Assembly (NCBI GenBank): GCA_964600365.1
Contig: CAZRJG010000001.1
Location: 50,223-114,222, forward strand
From: GCA-020352575 sp964600365
GTDB lineage: Bacteria > Actinomycetota > Acidimicrobiia > Spongiisociales > JAENVV01
DNA length: 64,000 nucleotides
Direction: 5' to 3'
Position 1 is the stretch's first letter; the number at the start of each line of letters is the position of its first letter. A model generated the notes under the pieces. It saw only the letters and a program-made list of their open reading frames with translations. It searched no databases and was not told where the DNA came from. The translations under genes were made by a program, and so were the position numbers. Positions 1 to 8,411 of this stretch are shown here, piece after piece.

Positions 1-807
1 GTGATCCTCTACCAGGGCGGCCCCGGCCGCTCGGAGGGCCCCCCCGCCGCTCCCGTGGCAGAAGACGCCCTGGACGGCGATGGCGGCGCAGTCGACACCG
101 GCGACGAGGCACGTCCGCCCCGTCCCCCGACCCCACCGACTGCCCGCCGGCCCCGCGAACCCCGCCAGCCGAAGGCTCCGAAGCCACGCCAGCCGAAGTC
201 GAACCTGTTCGCCTACACCTTTGCCGCCATCCTCTTCGCAGAGGCCGGCCTTGCGACCCTCGACATCATCGGCGTGCTCTACCCGGATGCCTTCCACTAC
301 GTCGCGCTCTCGGTCGCAATCGTGGGCACCGGCCTGCTCGTGGGTGCCTGGCGGGGGCGGTCCCGCGGCCTGTTCTTCCTCGGCCTTGCGTTGCTCCCGT
401 TCCTCGGGGTGACCTGGGTGACGGGCAACGTCGACCAGATCGTCGCCGAATGGGAGGCCGACAACCCGAACATCCTCCGCGACGCAGTCGTCATCGTCGA
501 TGACGTCACCGGCCTCGAGCGCATCGACCTCGGCGTCGGTGAGGCAACCATCGACCTGTCCGACACCACGTTCACCGGTGATGCGGAGTTGCGGGTCACG
601 ATGGATGCCGGCCAGCTCACCGTCATCGTCCCCGATGACGTCCGGGTCCGTGCGAGCGTCGAACTCGGCGCCATCGACGGACCGGGGGGAGCCGACTCGG
701 AGGGCATCGACGTGGACCGCACCTTCGGCCCGTCGCTCGCCGACGCCGACGCCTACGTCCGAGTGAGCCTCGACATCGGCGAACTCATCATCGAAGAAGG
801 AGACTGA
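1..807 (+). CDS. LiaF/PspC-like membrane protein, 5' end cut by window
   Basis: An open frame runs from base 1 to a TGA at 805-807, so the true start may lie outside the window. The first ~65 residues are a Pro/Ala/Arg-rich, probably cytoplasmic linker. About residues 66-140 hold two to three hydrophobic membrane segments, and the C-terminal ~120 residues are a beta-rich acidic domain with alternating I/V and D residues. That layout resembles LiaF/DUF2154 proteins, which act in envelope-stress sensing and often carry an N-terminal PspC domain; none is visible here because the 5' end is missing. The next gene follows after 5 bases, so the two are probably cotranscribed. The family call rests on architecture only. 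Confidence 0.5.
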   Translation: MILYQGGPGRSEGPPAAPVAEDALDGDGGAVDTGDEARPPRPPTPPTARRPREPRQPKAPKPRQPKSNLFAYTFAAILFAEAGLATLDIIGVLYPDAFHYVALSVAIVGTGLLVGAWRGRSRGLFFLGLALLPFLGVTWVTGNVDQIVAEWEADNPNILRDAVVIVDDVTGLERIDLGVGEATIDLSDTTFTGDAELRVTMDAGQLTVIVPDDVRVRASVELGAIDGPGGADSEGIDVDRTFGPSLADADAYVRVSLDIGELIIEEGD

Positions 808-812
808 TCACC

Positions 813-1064
813 ATGCATGCACACGACACGGACTGGTTCTCCCTCGTCTCGGGGGCGTTCTTCCTCCTCATCGGCGTCGGGGCCATCGTCTCTGCAGAGA
901 CGGGCCTCTGGTTCGACGGCCGATGGATCGGCCCGACGGTCCTCGCGCTGCTCGCGGCAGGGATCGTGGCCGGGATCCGCAGGCGGGACGAGGCCCCGAC
1001 GGTCGAGGCCCTCTCCCCCGAGGAGCAACAGGCCATGGAGGAGCTCCCCGTTCCCCCGCAGTAG
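813..1064 (+). CDS. Small two-helix membrane protein, unknown function
   Basis: An 83-residue protein with an ATG start preceded by GAAGGAG at 795-801. Residues ~10-28 and ~38-54 are hydrophobic and likely span the membrane; a basic IRRRDE stretch follows the second helix, and the tail is acidic and proline-rich. It starts 5 bases after the preceding envelope-stress-like gene and ends just before a strong terminator hairpin, so the two probably form a short operon. No family is recognised. Confidence 0.6.
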   Translation: MHAHDTDWFSLVSGAFFLLIGVGAIVSAETGLWFDGRWIGPTVLALLAAGIVAGIRRRDEAPTVEALSPEEQQAMEELPVPPQ

Positions 1065-1078
1065 CGACGCCTCCCCCA

Positions 1079-1117
1079 CGTGGCTGGGCCCCGGACCCCG
1101 TCCGGGGCCCAGCCACG
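1079..1117. terminator. Bidirectional terminator hairpin
   Basis: A perfect 18-bp G/C-rich stem (1079-1096 with 1100-1117) closes a 3-base loop. It lies between convergent genes, ending directly beside the stop codon of the minus-strand oxidase at 1118, and can serve both. No T-tract is seen, as is common in high-GC actinobacteria. Confidence 0.8.
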
Positions 1118-2329
1118 TCAGGATGGAACTGCGTCTGCGATGCGCTCTGCGATCGCGAGCGAGGAGGTCGCCGCTGGGCTCGGGGCGTTGCGGACGGCGA
1201 CCACGCCTTCGAGCACCGAGATCCTGAAGTCGTCCACGAGGCTCCCATCCCGGTCGAGCGCCTGCGCGCGCACTCCGGCGGGCGCAGGGAGCAGGTCCCC
1301 GGGCTCGAGATCGGGGACGTACCGCGCTGCATCCCGCGCGTAGGCACGCACCGAAAGGGACCGCACCAACTCATCGACCCCTGCCCGCCAGTGGCGGGCG
1401 ACGAGGCGCCACATCCCCGGCCACCGGAGCATGTCGGCGATGTCCCTCACGTCGATGTCCCCCCACGTGTACCCGTGCCGGGAGAGGGCGAGCAGGGCGT
1501 TGGGCCCCACGAGCACCTCTCCTCCGACCGTCCTTGTGAAGTGGACGCCGAGGAAGGGGTATTGGAGGTCTGGCACCGGGTAGATGAGTCCGTTCACGAG
1601 CGACTCCCGGCCCGGCCGAAGCCGGTGGTACTCACCTCGGAACGGGACGATCCGCGGACCCCGATCGTCTCCGGCGGCCTGGGCGAGTCGATCGGATTGG
1701 GCACCGGCGGCAAGCACGACCAGGCCCGCATGCAGGTGCCCGACGCTCGTTGCCACCCGGACTCCGCCACCGCTTCGATCGAAGTCGCGTACCTCGACCC
1801 CGGTGTGCGTGCTCCCTCCCCGGAACTCGATGTCCTCTGCGAGCGCGGAGACGACCGCGCCGTAGTCGGTGATGCCGGTGTGCGGAGACCACAACGCCCG
1901 GTGCCCGGTGGCTGCCGGTTCCAACTCGCGGATTCCTGCGGCATCGACCATTTCGAGGTCGGGGACCCCGTTGGTCGTGGCCCGACGGTGGAGTTCCTCG
2001 AGCGCGGGCACCTCCGAGCGGTCGAGTGCAATCACGAGCTTCCCGCACTCCTCGAAGGCAATACCGTGGGCGGCGGTGAACTCGGCGAGCAGTCCAACGC
2101 CACGACGACAGAGCATCGCTTTCTCCGAACCGGGCGCGTAGTAGATCCCCGCATGCACGACACCCGAGTTGTGGCCGGTCTGGTGGAACCCGAACACCTG
2201 CTCCCGCTCGACGACCGCAACCCGGGCGCCGGGACGCCGGAGCAGCAACTCGCGGGCGGTGGCGAGCCCGACGATGCCCCCGCCGACGACGACGATGTCA
2301 GCTTCGGTGGGCAGGGCCTGGGACGTCAC
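1118..2329 (-). CDS. lhgO: L-2-hydroxyglutarate oxidase (FAD-dependent)
   Basis: A 403-residue flavoprotein of the DAO fold. The N-terminal dinucleotide motif VVVGGGIVGLATARELL (residues ~13-29) is followed by the segment HQTGHNSGVVHAGIYY, which is a hallmark of LhgO/YgaF enzymes. The family oxidises L-2-hydroxyglutarate to 2-oxoglutarate, usually at the membrane with quinone as acceptor. Length matches the family (~400). The start is a GTG. No regulon palindrome lies upstream, so it probably stands outside the LacI-type cluster. Other 2-hydroxyacid oxidase activity cannot be excluded. Confidence 0.85.
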   Translation of the reverse strand: MTSQALPTEADIVVVGGGIVGLATARELLLRRPGARVAVVEREQVFGFHQTGHNSGVVHAGIYYAPGSEKAMLCRRGVGLLAEFTAAHGIAFEECGKLVIALDRSEVPALEELHRRATTNGVPDLEMVDAAGIRELEPAATGHRALWSPHTGITDYGAVVSALAEDIEFRGGSTHTGVEVRDFDRSGGGVRVATSVGHLHAGLVVLAAGAQSDRLAQAAGDDRGPRIVPFRGEYHRLRPGRESLVNGLIYPVPDLQYPFLGVHFTRTVGGEVLVGPNALLALSRHGYTWGDIDVRDIADMLRWPGMWRLVARHWRAGVDELVRSLSVRAYARDAARYVPDLEPGDLLPAPAGVRAQALDRDGSLVDDFRISVLEGVVAVRNAPSPAATSSLAIAERIADAVPS

Positions 2330-2353
2330 GGGTCGATCGTACGACGAGCAGAC

Positions 2354-2397
2354 GGGATGGGCGAAGGGAGGAGGTGCAGTCGCCCTTCGCCCATCCC
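2354..2397 (-). terminator. Terminator hairpin after the acyltransferase gene
   Basis: A perfect 15-bp stem (2354-2368 with 2383-2397) with a 14-base loop. Its arm ends on the stop codon of the minus-strand acyltransferase gene. It separates that gene from the downstream LhgO gene. Confidence 0.65.
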
Positions 2398-3665
2398 TAG
2401 GTCAGTTCCTGCTCCCACGCCCAGGACTCGAGGTTCTCGCGAACCCTCTGCAGGAATGTCAGGGCACTGGCGGTCGTGAGGGTCCCCCCTGTCCACGCGA
2501 GCCCGAGGTGACCGATCGCGCGGATCGCCAGCGACTCCTCCCCCGTCGGTCCGGTGACGACCGTCGGCCGCCGACGCACTGCGTCGATGACGAGGACCGG
2601 GGCACTGGTCCCCAGTGCGGGGATGGAGCGCGACGACCCGAGGGCGCCCGGGTGGGCGAGGACGAGACCAACGGCGCCGTCGGTCGGTTCGAGCGACTCG
2701 AGGCGGCGGGCGAGGCCCTCGAGGCGAAGGTCGTCTGCGTCGGGCACCACTGCGATTGCCTCCTCGGCTCCCACGACACATCCGATGGGACCGTCGATCC
2801 CGTCGACGTGGCGGATGGCGTCGAGCGCCGCACGGGCGACGAAGGGCAGGACCGAGAGGCCCGGTCGGCCACCACGAAGACGTTCGATCCGCTCGAATCC
2901 CACCTCGACCTCGGCGAATCCCCGAGCGCTGGACGGTGCAGCAGCGGGAGCGGGGGGACCGCTGGCGGCCGTCGCAGGAGTGCTGACAGGCGGGTTGGCG
3001 AGGAAGTCCTCCACATCGGCGCGGGTGAGGCGCCCGCCCGTCCCGGTCGCAGGGACCTCGCCCGGCCGGAGCCCTTGCTCGGAGAGCAGCCGGGCAACTG
3101 CGGGCGTGAGGACCTCCCCACGATCGATGGTGCTCGGGGCCCCGGATGCCACGGGAGCAGGGGTCGGCTCGGCTGGAGGCGCAGGGGCCGGAACGTCCAG
3201 CACGGCGAGGACATCTGCCTTCGTGATTCGACCGTCGCGTCCCGTGCCCTCCATGTCGGACAGGTCGAGGTCGTGCTCGGCGGCGAGTCGCCGCACCACC
3301 GGGGAGAGTCGGTCACCCGATGGGAGCGCCGCCGTGACCGTCGGCTTCGGCGCAGAGGCTGCAGGACTCGGGGTCGCCGCGGGCTCGGGTGCGGACACCG
3401 GGGCCGTGGAGGTCGACCGCTCCTCCTCGTCGCCCGAGATGATCGCAATCGGGGCACCGACGTCGACCGTCTCGCCCTCTGCGACGAGGAGCTCGATGAT
3501 CGTGCCGGCGGTGGGGCTGGGGACCTCGGTGTCCACCTTGTCGGTGGCGATCTCGAGGAGGACATCACCCTCCCCGACCGTGTCGCCAACCTGCTTCGCC
3601 CACCGCAGGACCGTTCCGTCGGCGACCGTCTCCCCAAGCTGCGGCATGCGGATGGTGGTGGCCAT
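2397..3665 (-). CDS. 2-oxoacid dehydrogenase E2-like lipoyl acyltransferase, two subunit-binding domains
   Basis: A 422-residue protein. Residues 1-78 form a lipoyl domain with the lipoylation lysine in TDKVDT (Lys43). Ala/Pro-rich linkers join two peripheral subunit-binding domains (about 118-157 and 185-223); most bacterial E2 proteins have one. The catalytic domain (~250-422) is short, and the family's C-terminal DHRxxDG active-site motif is replaced by a stretch around GHLGLAWTGG (His386), so acyltransfer may be weak or lost. No E1 or E3 gene is nearby. The start ATG at 3665 was chosen for the canonical lipoyl-domain N-terminus. A regulon palindrome lies 19 bases upstream, between this gene and the divergent AhpD-like gene. 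Confidence 0.75.
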   Translation of the reverse strand: MATTIRMPQLGETVADGTVLRWAKQVGDTVGEGDVLLEIATDKVDTEVPSPTAGTIIELLVAEGETVDVGAPIAIISGDEEERSTSTAPVSAPEPAATPSPAASAPKPTVTAALPSGDRLSPVVRRLAAEHDLDLSDMEGTGRDGRITKADVLAVLDVPAPAPPAEPTPAPVASGAPSTIDRGEVLTPAVARLLSEQGLRPGEVPATGTGGRLTRADVEDFLANPPVSTPATAASGPPAPAAAPSSARGFAEVEVGFERIERLRGGRPGLSVLPFVARAALDAIRHVDGIDGPIGCVVGAEEAIAVVPDADDLRLEGLARRLESLEPTDGAVGLVLAHPGALGSSRSIPALGTSAPVLVIDAVRRRPTVVTGPTGEESLAIRAIGHLGLAWTGGTLTTASALTFLQRVRENLESWAWEQELT

Positions 3666-3683
3666 GCGTGACTCCTTGCGAAT

Positions 3684-3697
3684 TGCAATCGTTTGTA
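3684..3697. promoter_or_regulatory. LacI-type operator, site 1
   Basis: TGCAATCGTTTGTA, 11 of 14 matches to the window consensus TGCAATCGATTGCA. It lies between the divergent acyltransferase (minus) and AhpD-like (plus) genes and could control both. Confidence 0.75.
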
Positions 3698-3730
3698 GCA
3701 GACTCCGGGGCCCCACGCAACGGAGGAGAC

Positions 3731-4294
3731 ATGCCGCGTATCCCGTATCCCGACCTCGACGCCATCACCGACCCCGAATCCCTCGAGATCCTCGACCGGG
3801 CCCGGCGGGTCGGCACGCCCCGCCCCGAGAGCCAGGCGATCCGCTCTCGCGTGCCCGCAGTGCTCAAGACCTTTTCAGCGGCGTGGCAGGAAACCTTCGT
3901 CGAGGGCGTCGTCGACCACGACCTCAAGGAGCTCTGCCGGGTGTACGTGAGCAAGACCGTTGACTGCGGGTACTGCGGCGCTCAGCGCTCAGTCGATGCC
4001 TCCACCTCCGAGGACCACTACGACGAGATCCAGCTCTACGGGCAGAGCGACAAGTACACCGAACGCGAGAAGGCAGCCCTTGCCTACACCGACGCAATCG
4101 TGTGGAACCCCGACTTCTCCGACGATGCCCTCTGGGAACGCCTCGACGCACACTTCACTGCCGAGGAGCTCGTCGAGCTGGGCTACTTCGTCGCCATCAC
4201 CTCGGGGCAGCAGCGGTGGATCAAGACCCTCCAGTTGGGACACCGCGAGGTCATGGCCGACACCGACGCCGGCCTCCTCGAGGCAACGACCTAG
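3731..4294 (+). CDS. AhpD-like / carboxymuconolactone decarboxylase-family protein
   Basis: A 187-residue all-helical protein of the AhpD-like fold. The CxxC motif in DCGYCGAQRS (residues ~77-80) is the redox pair of AhpD-type proteins. Related proteins reduce peroxides through a lipoyl partner; it is notable that a lipoyl-domain protein is encoded divergently next to it. The ATG at 3731 was taken because the preceding GGAGG (3721-3725) fits as ribosome-binding site. A paralogue with the same organisation lies at 32031-32621 (also next to a regulon palindrome). Decarboxylase activity is not implied. Confidence 0.75.
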   Translation: MPRIPYPDLDAITDPESLEILDRARRVGTPRPESQAIRSRVPAVLKTFSAAWQETFVEGVVDHDLKELCRVYVSKTVDCGYCGAQRSVDASTSEDHYDEIQLYGQSDKYTEREKAALAYTDAIVWNPDFSDDALWERLDAHFTAEELVELGYFVAITSGQQRWIKTLQLGHREVMADTDAGLLEATT

Positions 4295-4300
4295 ACACCC

Positions 4301-6556
4301 CTACGCACCCGCTGGTGCGCGGGCGGAGCGGATCGCCTCCCAGACCCGTGCGGGGGTGAGCGGGAACGCGAGGTCGTCGACGCCGAGTGGCTCGAGGGCA
4401 TCGAGCGTCGCGTTGAGGATTGCCGCAGGGATCCCGATCGTGCCCGACTCGCCGAACCCCTTCGCACCGAGGGGGTTGCTGGGTGCCGGGGAGACGAGGT
4501 GGCCGAAGCGGGTCTCCGGGGCGATGATCGAGGACGGCAGCAGGTAGTTCATGAGGCTGGCACTGAGCAGTTGGCCCTGGTCGTCGTAGTCCACGACCTC
4601 CCACAGGGCCTGGCCGATCCCCTGCATGAGCGACCCCCAGATCTGGCCCCGGGCCGCCATCGGATCGATGATGTTGCCACAGTCATCGATGACCACGAGG
4701 TGGTCGAGGAGCACCTCTCCGGTCTCGGGTTCCACCTCCACGACGGCGACATGGACGCCGTAGGGGAAGGTCTGGAAGCCCGGTGAGTAGAACTCCTCCT
4801 CCCGGAGCACGACGCCTTGCCGTTGTGCCTCGGCGTACACCTCCGCGAGACCGACGCCCGGGCCGTGGCGCTCGGCGACCGAGACCACTCCGTCGTCGAT
4901 GTCGAGTTCCCCGGGTTCGGCGTCGAGCATCGTCGACGCCACCTGGAGGATGCGCTCTCGCACCACGCCTGCGGTGCGGTGCACGGCCGACCCGCCGATC
5001 TGGGTCGAGCGACTCGCGAAGCTGCCAACACCGGCGGGCACTTCGGCGGTGTCGCCCTGGATGACCTTCACCCTCTCGAGCGGAGTGGGGATCACCTCGG
5101 CGGCAAGCTTCGCCCACACCGTCTCATGGCTCATGCCGGCAGATGCCGACCCGGAGCGCACGATGAGCCCCCCGTCGGCCGCCACCTCCACCGAGCCGTA
5201 CTCGCCCGACGTGGGAGCGCCTCCGGCTCGCTCGACGAACGAAGAGAACCCTATGCCAAGTTGCCGCCCACCCTCGGACCGACGTCGTGCCTGCTCGGCA
5301 CGGAGGCCGTCGAGGTCCATGGCCTCCAGCGCCAGCGTGAGCGAGCGGGGGTAGTCACCCGAGTCGTACAGCGCTCCGGAGGCCGTCTCGTACGGGAGTT
5401 GCTCGGGACGGAGCATGTTCTTGGTGCGTACCGTCACGGGGTCGACGCCGGCCGCCCGCGCGAATGCGTCCACGGCGCGCTCGATCGCGAGCACCGCCTC
5501 GGGGCGACCCGCCCCGCGGTAGGAACCGATCGGAGCACGGTTCGTGACGACCGTCGTCACGCCGAGCCGCACCTCATCCCACTCGTAGAGGCCGGGGGCG
5601 ACGAGGCGGGTGAAGAGGGGGATCTGGGATCCGTTGTGGGGGTAGGCACCGACTTCGGCCTCGATGCGGAGGTCGAGTCGTCGCATGGCACCCGATCGGT
5701 CGCCGCCGATCATCACCCGGTGGCGCATGCCACGTCCGTGGGTGCCTCCACTGAGCGCCTCCCTGCGGCCTTGGATCCAGGCGACCGGACGCCCGAGACG
5801 CCGAGCCATCTCGGCGACGACGAGGTACTCGGGGTACAGCATGTGCTTCATGCCGAACGCCCCACCCACGTCGGGGAGTACGACGCGGACCGAGTCGGCA
5901 GGGAGCCCGAGGAACGACGACACCTGGTCTCGGAACCTGTGCGGCGCGGCGTGGGAAGGACGGAGCACGAGGCCCTCCCCTTCGGGTTCGGCGAGGATGC
6001 CGAGGGGTTCGATCGGCGTGGGGGCGAGTCGGGGGCTGTGGACGACGACCTCGATCTCGACCTCGTCGACGCCGCGGCGCATGGCACCACCCTCGGGTTC
6101 GTCGTGCATCACGACGTTGGTGCCCTCGTCGGGGTGGAGGATGGACACATCGGCAAGGGCGGCGTCGTAGTCGGGGACCACGGGCAGCTCGTCGAGCTCA
6201 AGCCAGGCGAGCTCGGCGGCGTCGGCCGCCGCAGCGGCGCTCGTCGCCACGACGGCGGCAACGGGCTCCCCCACGTAGCGGACGACGCCGGCGGCGAGCA
6301 CGGGACGGACCATCCCCTCGGCAGCGGGACCACGCCCCGTGGAGCCGGGGATCGCATCCAGGCCGAGGTCGGCAGCCGTGACGACCGCCACCACCCCGGC
6401 GACGTCGCGGGTGGCATCGAGGTCGATCTCGTCGATCGTGGCGTGGGCGAGGGGGCTGCGCACGAAGGCGACATGGAGCGCACCCTGCGGGACGAGGTCG
6501 GCCACATAGCCACCTGTCCCCGTCACGAACCGTTCGTCTTCCACCCGGCGCATCAT
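4301..6556 (-). CDS. Xanthine dehydrogenase-family molybdopterin-binding (large) subunit
   Basis: A 751-residue molybdenum hydroxylase large subunit. The motif DVGGAFGMKH (around residue 227) binds the cofactor, and GFGESG near residue ~705 carries the conserved catalytic Glu. The family hydroxylates N-heterocycles or aldehydes, or oxidises CO. The FAD and 2Fe-2S subunits (CoxM/CoxS type) that normally complete the enzyme are absent from this window, so they must be encoded elsewhere. Start is the first of two adjacent ATG codons after GAGGAGCG. A regulon palindrome lies 11 bases upstream of the start. It converges with the AhpD-like gene, the stops being 6 bases apart. Confidence 0.85.
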   Translation of the reverse strand: MMRRVEDERFVTGTGGYVADLVPQGALHVAFVRSPLAHATIDEIDLDATRDVAGVVAVVTAADLGLDAIPGSTGRGPAAEGMVRPVLAAGVVRYVGEPVAAVVATSAAAAADAAELAWLELDELPVVPDYDAALADVSILHPDEGTNVVMHDEPEGGAMRRGVDEVEIEVVVHSPRLAPTPIEPLGILAEPEGEGLVLRPSHAAPHRFRDQVSSFLGLPADSVRVVLPDVGGAFGMKHMLYPEYLVVAEMARRLGRPVAWIQGRREALSGGTHGRGMRHRVMIGGDRSGAMRRLDLRIEAEVGAYPHNGSQIPLFTRLVAPGLYEWDEVRLGVTTVVTNRAPIGSYRGAGRPEAVLAIERAVDAFARAAGVDPVTVRTKNMLRPEQLPYETASGALYDSGDYPRSLTLALEAMDLDGLRAEQARRRSEGGRQLGIGFSSFVERAGGAPTSGEYGSVEVAADGGLIVRSGSASAGMSHETVWAKLAAEVIPTPLERVKVIQGDTAEVPAGVGSFASRSTQIGGSAVHRTAGVVRERILQVASTMLDAEPGELDIDDGVVSVAERHGPGVGLAEVYAEAQRQGVVLREEEFYSPGFQTFPYGVHVAVVEVEPETGEVLLDHLVVIDDCGNIIDPMAARGQIWGSLMQGIGQALWEVVDYDDQGQLLSASLMNYLLPSSIIAPETRFGHLVSPAPSNPLGAKGFGESGTIGIPAAILNATLDALEPLGVDDLAFPLTPARVWEAIRSARAPAGA

Positions 6557-6567
6557 CGCTCCTCGGC

Positions 6568-6581
6568 CACAATCGATTGCG
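6568..6581. promoter_or_regulatory. LacI-type operator, site 2
   Basis: CACAATCGATTGCG, with a perfect CAATCGATTG core. It lies directly upstream of the molybdenum hydroxylase gene. A possible -10 box (TAGGCT on the minus strand, 6584-6589) sits 2 bases upstream of the site. Confidence 0.8.
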
Positions 6582-6599
6582 AGAGCCTACCCCGAATTG

Positions 6600-7670
6600 T
6601 CACTCCTCCGGGGGGGCCGTCGACTCGCGCACGACGAGCGTCGGTGCGAGCGAGACGGCCCGGATCGGGGTCGCGTCCTTCTTGGAGTCGTCACGGTTCA
6701 TCGCGTCGAGGAGCATGCGGGCGGCCATGGAGCCCATCTCGAAGTTCGGCAGGGCAACGGTCGTGAGGGGAGGATTGATCCGGTCCATGAAGAGCGTGTC
6801 GTTGTACCCCGTCACCGACACGTCCTCGGGCACCCGCAGGCCCGCTCGTCGGAGCACATCGAGGCACCCGACGGCGATCAGGTCGTTCGCTGCGACAAGC
6901 GCCGTGAACTCGGCTCCCGAGTCGAGCAGGTGCTGGCACGCATCTGCGCCGGGGTCGACCTGGAAGCGCTCGGCTTCGACGATGAGGTTCGGATCGAAGT
7001 CGAGTCCCTCCATCCGCATCCAGGCCTCGAAGGCCTCCCGCCGCTTCACGGCCGTGAGCAGCGATTGCGGACCCGCCACATGGGCGATCCGCCGATGACC
7101 GAGCGAGGCGAGGTGCTTGATGACCTGGCCGATGCCGTCGTGGTCATCGGTGGTCACGCCCGGGGCGTTCGTCGGGTTGGGGTCGGGCCAGTCCTCCCCG
7201 AGCGGGGCCTGGGATCGCAGCCGGTTGACCAAGACAATCGGGATATCCGCCTTGAGGAAGTCGGCGAGCATCGTTCCACTCCGACGGGCGGTGGCGAGGA
7301 TCAGGCCGTCGACGCGACGCTCCAGCAACGTTGTCGTCACCGTTCGCTCCGTCTCCGTGTTGTTGTCGCCGTTCGCCACGAGGACGGAGTACCCGGCCTC
7401 TGCAAGGACAGCCTCGGCGCCACGGAAGATCGGCGGGAAGAGGGGGTTCATGAGGTCCGGGACCACCATGCCGACGGTGTGGGTGCGGTTCGTACGGAGG
7501 CCGCGGGCGAAGGGGTGCGGCCGGTACCCGAGCCTCTTCGCCGCCTCGACGACCTTCAGTGCCGTGTTCTCGTTCACGATCGACCGCGTCTCGGGGTTCA
7601 ACGCCCGCGAAGCCGTTGAGATGTGGACGCCGGCCGCCTCGGCCACGTCGCGGAGGGTTACCTGTGCCAC
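6600..7670 (-). CDS. LacI-family transcriptional repressor, proposed regulator of the cluster
   Basis: A 356-residue regulator. Residues 3-28 form the helix-turn-helix (TLRDVAEAAGVHISTASRAL), followed by a hinge and the periplasmic-binding-protein-like effector domain, beginning around THTVGMVVPDL. Such proteins bind ~14-bp palindromes as dimers and release on binding a sugar or related small molecule. The GTG start at 7670 has GGGAG 4 bases upstream and gives the usual LacI N-terminus. Its own promoter carries a variant of the palindrome (7685-7699), consistent with autoregulation. It is the only LacI protein in the window, so it is the best candidate to bind the thirteen related sites; this is inference. 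Confidence 0.9.
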   Translation of the reverse strand: MAQVTLRDVAEAAGVHISTASRALNPETRSIVNENTALKVVEAAKRLGYRPHPFARGLRTNRTHTVGMVVPDLMNPLFPPIFRGAEAVLAEAGYSVLVANGDNNTETERTVTTTLLERRVDGLILATARRSGTMLADFLKADIPIVLVNRLRSQAPLGEDWPDPNPTNAPGVTTDDHDGIGQVIKHLASLGHRRIAHVAGPQSLLTAVKRREAFEAWMRMEGLDFDPNLIVEAERFQVDPGADACQHLLDSGAEFTALVAANDLIAVGCLDVLRRAGLRVPEDVSVTGYNDTLFMDRINPPLTTVALPNFEMGSMAARMLLDAMNRDDSKKDATPIRAVSLAPTLVVRESTAPPEE

Positions 7671-7684
7671 GCGCTCCCTTTCTC

Positions 7685-7699
7685 TGCAATCGTTTTGCA
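7685..7699. promoter_or_regulatory. LacI-type operator, site 3 (autoregulatory, 15 bp variant)
   Basis: TGCAATCGTTTTGCA, a variant with one extra base in the right arm. It touches the -10 box of the repressor gene promoter and lies 14 bases upstream of the GTG start, so the repressor probably limits its own synthesis. Confidence 0.75.
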
Positions 7700-7727
7700 T
7701 ACTAGGAACCCGGCGACGAGGCTTCAA
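7699..7727 (-). promoter_or_regulatory. Promoter of the LacI-family gene
   Basis: On the minus strand, -35 TTGAAG (7722-7727) and -10 TAGTAT (7699-7704) are separated by 17 bases, a close match to a primary-sigma promoter. The operator begins at the 3' edge of the -10 box. Confidence 0.7.
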
Positions 7728-7840
7728 GCGAACTCCCGAAGACCGGGAATGCCACTGCGGAGTATGGCGTTGGCCGGCACGAGGGGGCTTCGAGCTCCAC
7801 AGACCCACATCGTCGGAACCCACGACCGTGAGCCCAAACC

Positions 7841-7854
7841 TGCAACTGATTGCA
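7841..7854. promoter_or_regulatory. LacI-type operator, site 4
   Basis: TGCAACTGATTGCA: both outer arms match the consensus and the centre differs. It ends just upstream of the AGGAGG ribosome-binding site of the OsmC gene. Confidence 0.7.
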
Positions 7855-7868
7855 CCCAGGAGGACCCC

Positions 7869-8357
7869 ATGAGCACCATCGTCGACGAGGTCGACCTCAC
7901 CAGGCCCATCATCCGTAGGAAGGCCATCAGCGTCCGCAACGACGCAGGGATGCTCGCCATCCACGACTTCGGGGAATACGGCTACTTCGCGACCGACGAA
8001 CCGATCGCCCATGGGGGCACCGGGGAGGGTCCCTCCCCGCTCCAAACCGTCCTCGGCGCCCTCTGTGGGTGCGAGTCGGTCACGTTCAACCGCACCGCCG
8101 AAGAGTACGGCTTCTCCTACGAGGGCATTGACTTCGAGGCCGAGTACACCATCGACGTCAGGGGCCGCATGGGAGTCGACGAAGTACGACCCCACTTCCA
8201 GACCGTGCGCGTCCAAGCGACGGTCGAAACCGACGAATCCCCCGAGCGGCTCGCCGAAGTCGTGGAGGAGACCGAACGGCGGTGCCCCGTGTTCAACCTC
8301 ATCAGCGACGCCGGTGTGAGGATCCAGGTGCAGTGGGTCCGACGGCCGCTCGCCTGA
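7869..8357 (+). CDS. OsmC-family protein
   Basis: A 162-residue OsmC/Ohr-fold protein, divergent from the repressor gene. Members are usually thiol peroxidases acting on organic hydroperoxides with two cysteines. Here candidates are in LCGCESVTF (around residues 62-64) and in RRCPVFN (around residue 140), the second matching the family position. The ATG at 7869 was chosen because AGGAGG (7859-7864) precedes it; the frame is open further upstream but without a convincing start. A palindrome lies immediately upstream. A second, different OsmC protein is encoded at 18159-18557. Confidence 0.85.
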   Translation: MSTIVDEVDLTRPIIRRKAISVRNDAGMLAIHDFGEYGYFATDEPIAHGGTGEGPSPLQTVLGALCGCESVTFNRTAEEYGFSYEGIDFEAEYTIDVRGRMGVDEVRPHFQTVRVQATVETDESPERLAEVVEETERRCPVFNLISDAGVRIQVQWVRRPLA

Positions 8358-8362
8358 CGCGA

Positions 8363-8392
8363 GTGGGGCGCCGGCACACGCCGACGCCCCAC
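8363..8392. terminator. Bidirectional terminator hairpin
   Basis: A 13-bp stem (8363-8375 with 8380-8392) with one mismatch and a 4-base loop, placed between the convergent OsmC and M24 genes. Confidence 0.75.
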
Positions 8393-8411
8393 CGCTTCGA
8401 ACAGACGGGAT

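Noticed and set aside
923..2479. Long plus-strand frame opposite the LhgO gene
   Set aside because: It is the complement of a clear FAD oxidase gene; its Arg/Gly/Pro/His composition is typical of antisense frames in high-GC DNA.
4817..6766. 649-codon plus-strand frame opposite the molybdenum hydroxylase gene
   Set aside because: No start signal, no family features, and the opposite strand encodes conserved motifs throughout.
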